DNA from: Candidatus Aenigmatarchaeota archaeon
GTDB lineage: Archaea > Aenigmatarchaeota > Aenigmatarchaeia > QMZP01
Direction: 5' to 3'
Assembly: GCA_016202725.1 (NCBI GenBank)
Contig: JACQOD010000003.1
Coordinates: 1 to 19,942, forward strand
Length of the DNA stretch: 19,942 nt
Positions 1 through 7,132 of the stretch are shown here, piece after piece. A program made the position numbers and the translations under genes. The first letter of the stretch is position 1. Each line of letters opens with the position of its first letter. The notes beneath the pieces were generated by a model, which did not search any database, was not told the origin of the DNA, and saw only the letters and a list, made by a program, of their open reading frames with translations.

Positions 1-2
1 CG

Positions 3-461
3 TTCCTGAAACTCTCCCCGGGGGGTAAGTGGTTCCCCATCGACGAACTGGAGGGCGCGTGCCGGAAGGTCAGGGCGAACGCCGACCTGTCCCCCGTCGG
101 CGTGCAGGTCTGTCTCTGGCTGCTCAGGGATAAGCAGTGGGCCATTGACCGATTCCCCGTTCCTGAAGGCACGCCGTTCAAGGAGGTGCTGGCGCTTCTG
201 GACGATGCGATTCAGTGCAACCCCCCCACGAAAGAGGAGTGGGAACACGCGGCATCCATCATCATCGACCACAGGCCGATGGCAACTGGGGACGCGCACC
301 CCTCGCAGGTGCTCGAGGCCATGATCCAAACGGCGACTGGCGAAGCCACCGCCCTGGCCGAGGTCATCAACCTGTCCGCTCGCCTGCACGCTGCGGCCAA
401 GTTAAAGTTCGTCGACGCCGCCTGGGACGCCTTCATCGCGGCACTGGAAAGCGCCCGCTGA
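3..461 (+). CDS. Unknown protein, 5' end missing
   Basis: The frame is open from the left edge of the window to a TGA stop, giving 152 codons. The internal GTG at 102 would split a continuous, well-behaved protein sequence, so I read this as the C-terminal part of a gene that begins outside the window. The fragment is soluble and mainly helical, with several Trp residues and the segment PVPEGTPFKEVLALLDDAI. There is no signal peptide, membrane segment or catalytic motif that I recognise. A strong hairpin starts 12 bases after the stop, so the transcript probably ends there and the gene is unlikely to be co-transcribed with the signal peptidase gene that follows. Function unknown. Confidence 0.6.
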   Translation, partial: FLKLSPGGKWFPIDELEGACRKVRANADLSPVGVQVCLWLLRDKQWAIDRFPVPEGTPFKEVLALLDDAIQCNPPTKEEWEHAASIIIDHRPMATGDAHPSQVLEAMIQTATGEATALAEVINLSARLHAAAKLKFVDAAWDAFIAALESAR

Positions 462-471
462 ATCCTCACAC

Positions 472-512
472 CGGGGCGCCTGCTCGCGGGAGCGGGCGCC
501 CCTTCCCTTCTC
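472..512 (+). terminator. Strong hairpin followed by a pyrimidine run
   Basis: Bases 473-485 pair with 490-502: an 8-bp GC stem (GGGGCGCC with GGCGCCCC), a G-T wobble, four more pairs and the 4-base loop GCGG. It is followed by TTCCCTTCTCCTC. Its position just after the stop of the first gene suggests a transcription terminator or a 3'-end processing site. Confidence 0.65.
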
Positions 513-630
513 CTCGGCCCTTCAGGGCGCCGACGGCCCCCGCCTCCGCGCGCCTGGCCTGTTTCCAGGAGCCCCTGAAGAACCGCCCCGACCACTCCCC
601 GCGCATGCCGCGCTGGCCCACCCCACCGCC

Positions 631-1125
631 ATGAGACTTCCCCTCTTCCTCCGGCCCCTGCTGCCTCTTGCGGTTGTAGCCGCCGCCTTCCAGGTCGTGC
701 GGTTCCAATTCATTAACGGCCCCTCCATGGAACCCGCGCTCCGCGATGGGGAACTCGTCCTGGTCAACAAGCGCGCTCCGCTCTCCGCCATCGCGCGCGG
801 GGACATCGTGATGTTCCGCTCTCCCTCCGACCCTTCCAGGGTATACGTGAAGCGTGTCGCCGGCCTCCCGGGGGATGCGATCTGCCAGGAAGGCCACCCC
901 GCCTGCCGCGATCCCGCCCACCAGCGCACCGTCCCGCCCGGGGCGTTCTTCGCTCTCGGGGACAACGCCTCGGTGTCCTACGACAGCCGCCAGGCGGGGT
1001 TCATCCCCGTAGCCAACCTCACGGGCAAGGTGATCGGAAGGCTCCCCGGCCTCCTGGCCATGATAGCCTACGGGATCATGTTCTGTCTGGTGGTGGGCGT
1101 GCTGCGATCCCTCCGGCCGGGGTAA
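631..1125 (+). CDS. lepB: Signal peptidase I, bacterial (Ser/Lys) type
   Basis: A membrane-bound serine protease that removes signal peptides from exported proteins (family S26). It is 164 residues long. An N-terminal membrane segment (about residues 5-23) leads directly into the box GPSMEPAL, with the nucleophile Ser32. The second box, VYVKRVAGLPGD, carries Lys74, the general base of the bacterial-type dyad, and the third box is FALGDNASVSYDSR (107-120). A second hydrophobic segment near the C terminus (about 138-157) suggests another membrane anchor. Archaeal and ER signal peptidases normally have His in place of this Lys, so the enzyme is of bacterial type, possibly acquired by transfer (inference). 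ATG is the first plausible start and keeps only 7 residues before the membrane segment. No clear Shine-Dalgarno sequence is seen. Confidence 0.88.
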   Translation: MRLPLFLRPLLPLAVVAAAFQVVRFQFINGPSMEPALRDGELVLVNKRAPLSAIARGDIVMFRSPSDPSRVYVKRVAGLPGDAICQEGHPACRDPAHQRTVPPGAFFALGDNASVSYDSRQAGFIPVANLTGKVIGRLPGLLAMIAYGIMFCLVVGVLRSLRPG

Positions 1126-1349
1126 AACCACCGCCATCCGGGTGCGTCCGCCCTGGTGCACACGGAGGCATGGATGTTCCCGGCCCGCCAGGCCTTCATC
1201 GGACATGGGACCTGCCCACGTCCTTCGCCGTGCCAACCGGGGAGCGGCCCTCTGCCACGCCCCCTCCAAATCATGCTTTCCCTCCGCCCGGCCAGGGCGT
1301 CCCTGCCAGCCAAGGCCTCCCGGCCCCTTCCCTGAAAACCACACGAGCC

Positions 1350-2630
1350 ATGACCTCCTCCACACCCGATACCACCCCCACACCCGATACCACCCTGCTC
1401 CAGAAGCTGCGCGAGCTCAACACCCGCCAAGTGGAGCTCACCCTCCGCGACGGCCGCACGGTTGCGGGGACCCTCGTCTTCCACGGCAGCCCCCTCTTCG
1501 GCAAGGTCATTGACGAGCGCCGGGAGCTCACCGTCCCCTTCTCCCCCGGGGAAGTCGCCGACGTGAAACCCCTCCCCGACGGGTCGGCCCAGGACCTGCG
1601 GCCTGGTTTCACGCTGCTGGAAGTGATCATGATCCTCCTCCTCATCATGCTCGCCGCGGGCATAGCGAGGATCCTGACCGTGGCTACCGCCGAACGCCCC
1701 CGGGAGGTTGCCCTGCAGGCGCAGGAGTCCCTCGCGCAGGAGGTGACGACCTATGTGTGGACCCCCGCCCAGTCGTCGTTCGATCCCGTCGTCGTGGAGG
1801 GCGCAGACAGCGGCCCGGGAGGCAGTTCACTGCTCCTGCCCGCTCCGGGCAAGAGCAGCCTCAGTCTCTCCTTTCCCGTGAGGATGGCGGTTCCGGTCAC
1901 GGCCGTGCTGGAAATCGTCCACGGGATGGCTGCCGGGGAGGCCAGCGGGCTGCGCGCGGGATCCTGCGTGCGCATCCAGATCAATGGGTGGAACCTGGTG
2001 GAAGCGCTGTGGCCGGCGTCCGCCTCGGGGAGCCTCAGCCGCTTCCAGGTCAGCAAGCACCTCGTCCCCGGCCAGAACACGATCCGGCTGTCCCCGCAGG
2101 ACGGGGACGCTCCGTATCTCGTCGAGCGGATCTGCGTGCGGATCGCCGTTACGGCAGCAGCGCTGGGACAGCAGGGAAACGCCACCTTTCCCCCGGAGCA
2201 GCCGACGGTCATGCGGAGCTTCTTTGAGCGGGGAATGCCGAGCGGAGAGCTGGAGGTCTCCACCGATTATGTCTTTAGGGATCATGAGTACGGCGGCCGC
2301 TATGCCCTTTTCGCGAAGAACAGGAGCGCCCTTACCGCCACGGGGCACGTCGCTGACCCCCCTGCCGCAGCCGCCCTGGTGCTGTACCACCTCTCCAGTC
2401 TGCTTGCCGGGGAGCCCCTCGGCGGGCGGTCCCCCGTGTCGGTGGAGGTGAATGGCGTCCTCGTGGCCAAGGGCATGGATCCCGGCTGCCATGGCCCCGC
2501 AGAGGACCGGATGGACATTTCCGCCTTCGTCTGCCCGGGCGCGAACACCATCAGGATCGCCCTGGAGGACGCGCCCTCCCAGTACTCCTTGCTGGGCCTG
2601 GCCATGGAGCTGGGCCCAGCATCCCGATGA
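1350..2630 (+). CDS. Sm-like barrel / prepilin helix / tandem beta-sandwich protein
   Basis: A 426-residue protein with an unusual domain order. Residues 15-76 resemble an Sm-like small barrel (VELTLRDGRTVAGTLVF, then RELTVPFSPGEVADVKPL). Residues 85-110 contain PGFTLLEV followed by a hydrophobic helix; the Gly86 cut site and Glu at mature position 5 match the type IV prepilin signature. The rest carries two similar beta-sandwich units, about 175-267 and 339-421, sharing a V-x-[IV]-NG turn and a PGxNTIR strand. The prepilin motif predicts membrane insertion with the sandwich domains outside. The 86-residue 'leader' is far too long for a normal prepilin. An in-frame GTG at 1563 would give a conventional 15-residue leader, so this may be a fusion or two proteins from one frame. 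The frame continues upstream to 1170 through low-quality sequence; I chose the ATG. An 18-bp tandem duplication (1362-1397) encodes TPDTTP/TPDTTL. A role in pili or surface structures is inferred. Confidence 0.65.
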   Translation: MTSSTPDTTPTPDTTLLQKLRELNTRQVELTLRDGRTVAGTLVFHGSPLFGKVIDERRELTVPFSPGEVADVKPLPDGSAQDLRPGFTLLEVIMILLLIMLAAGIARILTVATAERPREVALQAQESLAQEVTTYVWTPAQSSFDPVVVEGADSGPGGSSLLLPAPGKSSLSLSFPVRMAVPVTAVLEIVHGMAAGEASGLRAGSCVRIQINGWNLVEALWPASASGSLSRFQVSKHLVPGQNTIRLSPQDGDAPYLVERICVRIAVTAAALGQQGNATFPPEQPTVMRSFFERGMPSGELEVSTDYVFRDHEYGGRYALFAKNRSALTATGHVADPPAAAALVLYHLSSLLAGEPLGGRSPVSVEVNGVLVAKGMDPGCHGPAEDRMDISAFVCPGANTIRIALEDAPSQYSLLGLAMELGPASR

Positions 2631-2731
2631 CATCAGGCCGAAACGCTGTTCGCTGCGGCTGAACGCGCGCCCCCGCGCGGTGTCCGCCGCTGCGCGCCGT
2701 GTCCTTACCCCTTACTTCTGGAGTCCCTCCC

Positions 2732-3283
2732 ATGTTCACCTTCCTCATCCGCTGCATTCCCCCCCGGGAGCTCATGGCATTCCGGCTTCGCCTGGGGGAG
2801 ATGGTTCCCCGCCAGGCTCACGGCGTCCTTCCCCCGGGATGCGGGAAGGAAGACGTGAGAAACGCCATCGCCGAAGTGGCCATATGCCTCCTTGCTGAAG
2901 GCCGGGTTCCGCTACAGGAGTTCGTGGCGGTTCTGGATATCCTGCTGCGCGAACTGGTCCCCCCGGACCGGCAGCGCCAACTGCGCTCCCGCACGCGCGG
3001 GCGCGTCCGGACCCTCCGGCGGGAACTTGCCCGCATGCAGGAGCGGTCCGGAGAAGCGCTCGCCAACCTCCTGGCTGACCCCGCGGCGGGCCGCGAGATC
3101 GACCTCGGTGACCGGCTGTACGAGCAACTCTCCCTCGTGGCGGAGCTTGCCGTCTGCCGCGGCCTCCTCGCCTCCCGGGGACGGACGCTTCCCCGCCACC
3201 GGCGCTCCGTTCGCTCCCCCGCGCGCCACGGCAGCGGCCCGCTGGCCGCGGGCGCTGACCACCTGCCCTCGCCATCCTTCTGA
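2732..3283 (+). CDS. Unknown helical protein, Arg-rich
   Basis: A 183-residue soluble protein. I prefer the ATG (MFTFLIRC) over the upstream in-frame GTG at 2699 because a GGAG stretch precedes it and the extra residues look non-coding. The centre (about residues 40-145) is strongly helical and charged, for example LRTRxRGRVRTLRRELARMQERSGEALANLL (abbreviated), and could bind nucleic acid or form a coiled coil. The C-terminal 30 residues are Arg/Ser/Pro-rich and probably disordered. No family recognised. The next gene starts 24 bases downstream, so the two are probably co-transcribed. Confidence 0.55.
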   Translation: MFTFLIRCIPPRELMAFRLRLGEMVPRQAHGVLPPGCGKEDVRNAIAEVAICLLAEGRVPLQEFVAVLDILLRELVPPDRQRQLRSRTRGRVRTLRRELARMQERSGEALANLLADPAAGREIDLGDRLYEQLSLVAELAVCRGLLASRGRTLPRHRRSVRSPARHGSGPLAAGADHLPSPSF

Positions 3284-3307
3284 ACCTCCCGACACCAGGA
3301 CTCAACC

Positions 3308-4054
3308 ATGGACTTGCGCAAGCTTCCCACCCGTGCGGGCGCCGCCCGCCTCCAGTTCCTTCCCGGACAGCAGACGCCCGGCCTCGCGGGCGGTATCATC
3401 TTCCTTCCCGCCGGCGACATCGACGACCCCCGGTTTCACCTGCTGTCCGGTCGCAGGCAATTCCTCTTCTTCCGGCCGGTGGCAATCAGCGGGTCGGATG
3501 TGCGGCCTGCGCAATGCTGGTTCGGCGGGACAGACCTCGACGGCATCATCTTCCTCATGCGCCTCAGGCACGAGGCCTTCGCGCCCTTCATGGAGCTGCC
3601 CATGGATCCAGACGCAGAACAGCGGTTCCTGCGCTCCCTCATTCCCCCAATGCTCCAGCGCGTCATGGAGGTCGCCAAGACCGTGCCCCTCCGCCGGCAG
3701 GGAAATATCTTCGCGTTGCCGACCGGGATCAGCAATGCATCCGTCTTCGCTGTCCTCCAAGGCATGGGGACGCTCAGGTATGTCGTCCAGAGGGGCTTTC
3801 AGCACCCCGTGTTAGGAACCAGCCACCAGCTGCAGGGCGAGCTGGTGCTGATCAGAGACAGCCGCGATCACGGGGACATGTGGGCCGAGCTTAACCAACA
3901 CCTACCGAAAATGGGGAGCAAGAACATCGACAGCTGCGATCACCGGGAAATGTGGGCCGGGAAGGGATCGCTGGTCCGTCCCCCCTATCCCCCGCTCGAA
4001 CTGGACACGTTCCACCTCTTCGGCATCAACGCCATGCTCATCGCTGAATCGTGA
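3308..4054 (+). CDS. Unknown soluble protein with a short internal repeat
   Basis: A 248-residue protein starting at ATG, with AGGA about 13 bases upstream. It has alternating beta and helical stretches (for example GGIIFLPAGDIDDP and FLFFRPVAISG) and no membrane segment or signal peptide. Near the C terminus the peptide DSRDHGDMWA recurs 24 residues later as DSCDHREMWA; the underlying 31-bp copies (3857-3887 and 3929-3959) match at 28 positions, so this is a real duplication and not only a peptide similarity. I do not recognise the family. Its position directly after the helical protein suggests a shared transcript. Confidence 0.6.
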   Translation: MDLRKLPTRAGAARLQFLPGQQTPGLAGGIIFLPAGDIDDPRFHLLSGRRQFLFFRPVAISGSDVRPAQCWFGGTDLDGIIFLMRLRHEAFAPFMELPMDPDAEQRFLRSLIPPMLQRVMEVAKTVPLRRQGNIFALPTGISNASVFAVLQGMGTLRYVVQRGFQHPVLGTSHQLQGELVLIRDSRDHGDMWAELNQHLPKMGSKNIDSCDHREMWAGKGSLVRPPYPPLELDTFHLFGINAMLIAES

Positions 4055-4162
4055 CGCAGGTGCGGTCCCGAACCGCCTCCTGACGGGGGCGGGTCCCTGT
4101 TCTCCCCGGCGCTGTCCGCCGCTGCGCCCTCCCTGAACGTCCGCCATCCGCAGGAAACTCCC

Positions 4163-4561
4163 ATGACGCCTTCCTTCTCCGTCCTCTCCGCGCTCGGCAT
4201 CCTTACCCTCCTGTCCGGGCTCGCCATGGCCTTCTGCGACTGGAGGGCAGCCCGCTCGAAAAACTACGAGGCCGTGGAGCTATGGGATAACAGATGTGAA
4301 ATCTGCGGCCTCTCCTTCCTCGGCACGGCCATGGCGCTGCCGCTGTTGTCCCTCCTGCTCCTCCCCGCCGCGGCCCTCCTGGGATCCGGCCGCATGCCGC
4401 ACATCGGATGGGCATGCAGCATGCTCAGCGTTGCGACCCTGTCGCTGTACGCATTGGCGGCACGGGCGGAAGCAGAGGAAACTGAGCGGCTGTTCAAGGG
4501 CGCGGTGGGATGCGCCCTCCTGCTCGCGCTTGCCGCCTCGCTGATCCCCTTCCTGTCCTGA
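4163..4561 (+). CDS. Small four-helix membrane protein with a CxxC motif
   Basis: A 132-residue protein with four predicted membrane segments (about 6-24, 51-74, 80-100 and 112-131). The first loop carries charged residues and Cys45-x2-Cys48 (RCEICG), which could bind metal or be redox-active. The ATG is preceded by GGAAACTCCC. It is the first of a run of small plus-strand membrane proteins that continues to about 7690, suggesting a joint envelope function, but no member gives a clear family match. Function unknown. Confidence 0.6.
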   Translation: MTPSFSVLSALGILTLLSGLAMAFCDWRAARSKNYEAVELWDNRCEICGLSFLGTAMALPLLSLLLLPAAALLGSGRMPHIGWACSMLSVATLSLYALAARAEAEETERLFKGAVGCALLLALAASLIPFLS

Positions 4562-4576
4562 GAACTCCTCATCCGC

Positions 4577-4583
4577 AAAGGAG
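4577..4583 (+). promoter_or_regulatory. Strong Shine-Dalgarno sequence
   Basis: AAAGGAG lies 8 bases before the ATG of the EamA-type transporter gene. It is one of the clearest ribosome binding sites in the window and fixes that start. Confidence 0.7.
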
Positions 4584-4591
4584 AACCCCTG

Positions 4592-5485
4592 ATGCCTCCC
4601 TGGCTTCCCCCCACCCTCTGGGCCGCGGCGCTCTGGAGCGTGCACTACCTGGTCCTCACCATCTTCATCAAGAAGCGCTTGGCCGGCTTCGCGCCGGGAG
4701 CGCTGCTGCCCGCCCACACCTTCCTCCTCTGGACCGTGACCCAGATCCCCGCAGGGATGCTGCTCCTGCACGGCCCGGCACCGGACCAGCTCCCCCTCCT
4801 CCTGCTCATGGGCGCGCTCCACGCCTGCACCTTCTACCCGTTCCTCTCCGCCTTCGCCTACGCGGATCCCATCCAGTTGGCAGGCCTCGCCCAGCTCGCT
4901 GCCGTGTCGGCGATGGGCTGGTCGGCCCTCCTCCTCCACCGCTTCCCCACGCTCCCCCAGGGGGCGGCCATGGCTGTCCTGATCCTCGGGACCCTCCTGA
5001 TCACGGACAAGCCCTTCTCCCCGTCCGACAAGGCCCTGCAGCGGATGCTCCTCTACGCCGTCTCCTGCGGGGCGTACTTCACCCTGGGGAACGCCTTCCA
5101 GGGGAAGCTCGCCGCGCAGGAAGTGTACGCCTGGAGCCGGCTCGGCGTCCTCGCCATCCTGCCCGGCTTCTTCCTCCTCCGCCCCGCCCGGGAGGCGGCA
5201 GCCTCCCTCCGCCGGGTGCGCCTCCTCCCCCTGCTGATCGTCCTGGCCCTGCAGGCCGTGGTCGTGGTCGCCACCCTCCTCAGCTACGAAGCCATCGTGC
5301 GCAGCCCGCACGTCGCCGTGATGGGCGCGACCCTCGGCTCGGTCGGCCAGCTCCTCACCATCGCGGGCGTGCTCCTGCTCGCCCAGCTCATCCCCGGATA
5401 CGGCGCAGGCCGCACCGCCCACCTCCCCCGCAAGGCCGGCGCGGCCCTGCTGATCTGCGCGGGCCTCTGGCTCGCCGCGCTCTGA
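4592..5485 (+). CDS. EamA/DMT-superfamily-like transporter
   Basis: A 297-residue protein made almost entirely of hydrophobic helices, about ten in two similar halves, as in drug/metabolite transporter (EamA) proteins. Typical features are the helix pair around YADPIQLAGLAQLAAVSAMG, followed by a hydrophobic stretch ending GTLLI in the first half, and the equivalent region near ATLGSVGQLLTIAGVLLL in the second half. It probably exports or imports a small metabolite across the membrane; the substrate cannot be told from sequence. The start is fixed by the strong Shine-Dalgarno sequence, and the gene follows the four-helix membrane protein by 30 bases, consistent with an operon. Confidence 0.72.
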   Translation: MPPWLPPTLWAAALWSVHYLVLTIFIKKRLAGFAPGALLPAHTFLLWTVTQIPAGMLLLHGPAPDQLPLLLLMGALHACTFYPFLSAFAYADPIQLAGLAQLAAVSAMGWSALLLHRFPTLPQGAAMAVLILGTLLITDKPFSPSDKALQRMLLYAVSCGAYFTLGNAFQGKLAAQEVYAWSRLGVLAILPGFFLLRPAREAAASLRRVRLLPLLIVLALQAVVVVATLLSYEAIVRSPHVAVMGATLGSVGQLLTIAGVLLLAQLIPGYGAGRTAHLPRKAGAALLICAGLWLAAL

Positions 5486-5568
5486 CCCCGCAAGGCGCTG
5501 CAAGCAGGCGCGGGATTGCCGTTGTCCTCCCCGCGACCCCAACGAAGCATTCCCCCACGCCCCCATCC

Positions 5569-5892
5569 ATGCCCTCACCGCCTGACCCGTCCCGGAGCAG
5601 CTTCAGGGACGCCCGCGCCATCCTCCTCGCCTTCGCGTGCGTCCTCGTCTCGCTGCTTGTCGCGCTGCAGCTGCTCGAAAAGCGGCACCTTGTTCCCTGC
5701 GGCTGCGCGGCAGACCCGCCGTGCGCCGCCGCCCTGCCGGTCCCCGCGGCTGAACGCTCCCGCGCCCGGGAGTCGGGGGAACGCGTCCTCGATCCCGGGC
5801 ATCCCTGCCCGCCCGGCTACGCGGTCATCCACCGCACGGCCGCCTACCTCCGGATCGCCCCCTCCCCGGCCGCTGTCATCGGGAGGGAGTGA
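5569..5892 (+). CDS. Small single-pass membrane protein
   Basis: A 107-residue protein with a short polar N terminus, one membrane helix (about residues 16-35, RAILLAFACVLVSLLVALQL) and an outer or inner tail containing CGCAADPPC. The frame is open far upstream over the transporter gene, but only the ATG here gives a sensible membrane protein. Ala/Pro/Arg content is high, so the call is moderate. It lies 83 bases after the transporter and 51 before the next small membrane protein. No family recognised. Confidence 0.45.
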   Translation: MPSPPDPSRSSFRDARAILLAFACVLVSLLVALQLLEKRHLVPCGCAADPPCAAALPVPAAERSRARESGERVLDPGHPCPPGYAVIHRTAAYLRIAPSPAAVIGRE

Positions 5893-5943
5893 TCTGCCGA
5901 GCAGCCCTGCGCGCGCCGGCTCCCCCCTTTGCGGATTCCTTCA

Positions 5944-6231
5944 ATGTCCAGACCCGTCCTCTACACCCTCCTTGCTGTCCTGCTGCTCGCCTGCACGGCC
6001 GTCTGGGCGGTGATTGTCCCCTGGAAAACCCCCTGGATGCTGCTGCCCATCCTCCTCTGCGGGGGAGGGGCGGTAGCCTTTGCCCTCGCTGCCGATCAGC
6101 AGCGGCTGCTGGCCCAGTACCTGGTAGCTGGCGATCCCAGCTATGCGGAACGCCAGGACGATGCCGTGTGCTGGGGCGCCCTGCTCGGCATCCCGGGGAT
6201 CGTCCTCGGGCTGGTCCTCGCCCTCTGGTGA
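5944..6231 (+). CDS. Small three-helix membrane protein
   Basis: A 95-residue protein with three hydrophobic helices (about 5-24, 30-50 and 75-94) separated by a short charged loop (ADQQRLLAQYLVAGDPSYAERQDD). The ATG was chosen over an upstream TTG at 5929. It belongs to the run of small membrane proteins in this region. No family recognised; function unknown. Confidence 0.5.
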   Translation: MSRPVLYTLLAVLLLACTAVWAVIVPWKTPWMLLPILLCGGGAVAFALAADQQRLLAQYLVAGDPSYAERQDDAVCWGALLGIPGIVLGLVLALW

Positions 6232-6290
6232 CCTGCGCCCGCCGCGGGTCCTGTTCCCGCCTCCTCACCGCTCACCATGGAGCTCGCCTC

Positions 6291-6479
6291 ATGCCCCTCC
6301 CCCTCGCCATGCAGGGGGGCCCGGAGCCAGCCTTCTGGGCCGCCCTCGGCCTCGCCTCGCTGTCCCTCCTCTGCTTCCTCCTCGGCCTGCACGCCAAGAA
6401 GAATCGCGTCTTCACCCGCTGGGACGGCGCCTTCGCCGCCCTCCCCCCCTCACCGTTCTTCCCCCCGCGGCAGCCGGCA
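6291..6479 (+). pseudogene. Small membrane protein gene, apparently cut by repeat copy A
   Basis: From the ATG the frame encodes a believable start of a membrane protein: about 12 residues, a hydrophobic helix (FWAALGLASLSLLCFLLGLH) and a basic stretch KKNRVFTRWDGAF. After about residue 55 it becomes Pro/His-rich and runs into repeat copy A, with no reasonable end before the next gene. I infer that the repeat interrupted or replaced the 3' part. It could also be a short intact gene that I cannot delimit. Confidence 0.35.
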
Positions 6480-6592
6480 CCACACGTAGGGGTGCAGCCC
6501 ATTGCACACCGCCGGCTCTCTTGGGAGTTCATTGTTCCCGCCTTTTGGAAACCGATGGCATGCGCTGTGCAGCTGCACACGCACCACCGCAC
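6477..6592 (+). repeat. Dispersed inverted-repeat element, copy A
   Basis: The core 6528-6564 matches the reverse complement of 19848-19885 at 34 of 38 aligned positions, with one gap. The similarity extends more loosely over the whole ~110 bp, including the ends. The right part contains the perfect 14-bp palindrome TGTGCAGCTGCACA (6566-6579), extended by TGCG/CGCA with one bulged base. The left end also carries GTGCAGC, so both ends share it. Base composition is lower in GC than the flanking genes. The one-base gap would break any reading frame shared with copy B. Confidence 0.65.
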
Positions 6593-6705
6593 CACTGGGC
6601 AGCCGCAATCCTCGCGCATCTGCCTTGTTGCTTCTCCCAGGATCCCCGAGGTTTCACCGCCCCTACCCTCCTGGGTGTCCCCCACCCGCTCACCCCTGCC
6701 AACCA

Positions 6706-7119
6706 ATGCTCCTGTCCCTCTGCAGTCTCGTCCTCCTGGCCTCCGCCCTCGTCAGCCTGGAGGCCGCCATCCTTCCCTCCCACAACCTGCTGCCTGCCGT
6801 CCCGTGGCCGGCGATCCGGTGGTGGTCGTCCCTGGCCTTCGCCCTCTCCGCGGTGCTGGTCTGGGCGGGGTCCTTCATGATCCTCGTCGCCCCGCCGTTC
6901 GCCATCCATGAACTGCTGAGTGGGGGGCTGGCCGTTGGCCTGTTCATCGGCCTGCTCGTCCTCATGGGCCCGGGATTGGCGGCGGCACTCGCCAGCGGCG
7001 CCCATGCCTTCCCCTTCGCCAACCCCGCCGCGCCTGCCAGGGTCCAGCTGGCGGCTGCTGCCCTCCTGAACGGCCTGCCCGTGCTGGCCGTCCTCCACCT
7101 CCTCGCCCGGATCTTCTAA
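6706..7119 (+). CDS. Small four-helix membrane protein
   Basis: A 137-residue protein with about four membrane helices (about 2-22, 33-56, 63-87 and 110-136) and very short loops. The frame is open upstream to 6502 across repeat copy A, but the ATG (MLLSLCSLVLL) begins the first hydrophobic helix and is the natural start. It lies 13 bases before the next gene, suggesting one transcript. No family recognised; function unknown. Confidence 0.5.
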   Translation: MLLSLCSLVLLASALVSLEAAILPSHNLLPAVPWPAIRWWSSLAFALSAVLVWAGSFMILVAPPFAIHELLSGGLAVGLFIGLLVLMGPGLAAALASGAHAFPFANPAAPARVQLAAAALLNGLPVLAVLHLLARIF

Positions 7120-7132
7120 CCCCCGGTTCCCC

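Noticed and set aside
1170..1349. N-terminal extension of the Sm-like/prepilin protein
   Set aside because: The 60 extra codons are Pro-rich and unstructured; the ATG at 1350 starts just before the first domain.
466..1383. 305-codon minus-strand frame opposite the signal peptidase
   Set aside because: Overlaps the well-supported signal peptidase and the 473-502 hairpin; the composition is that of an antisense frame.
4280..5578. 432-codon open frame on the minus strand opposite the EamA-type transporter
   Set aside because: A typical antisense shadow (Glu/Gly/Arg/Gln-rich, low-complexity), whereas the plus strand encodes a clear ten-helix transporter with a strong Shine-Dalgarno sequence.
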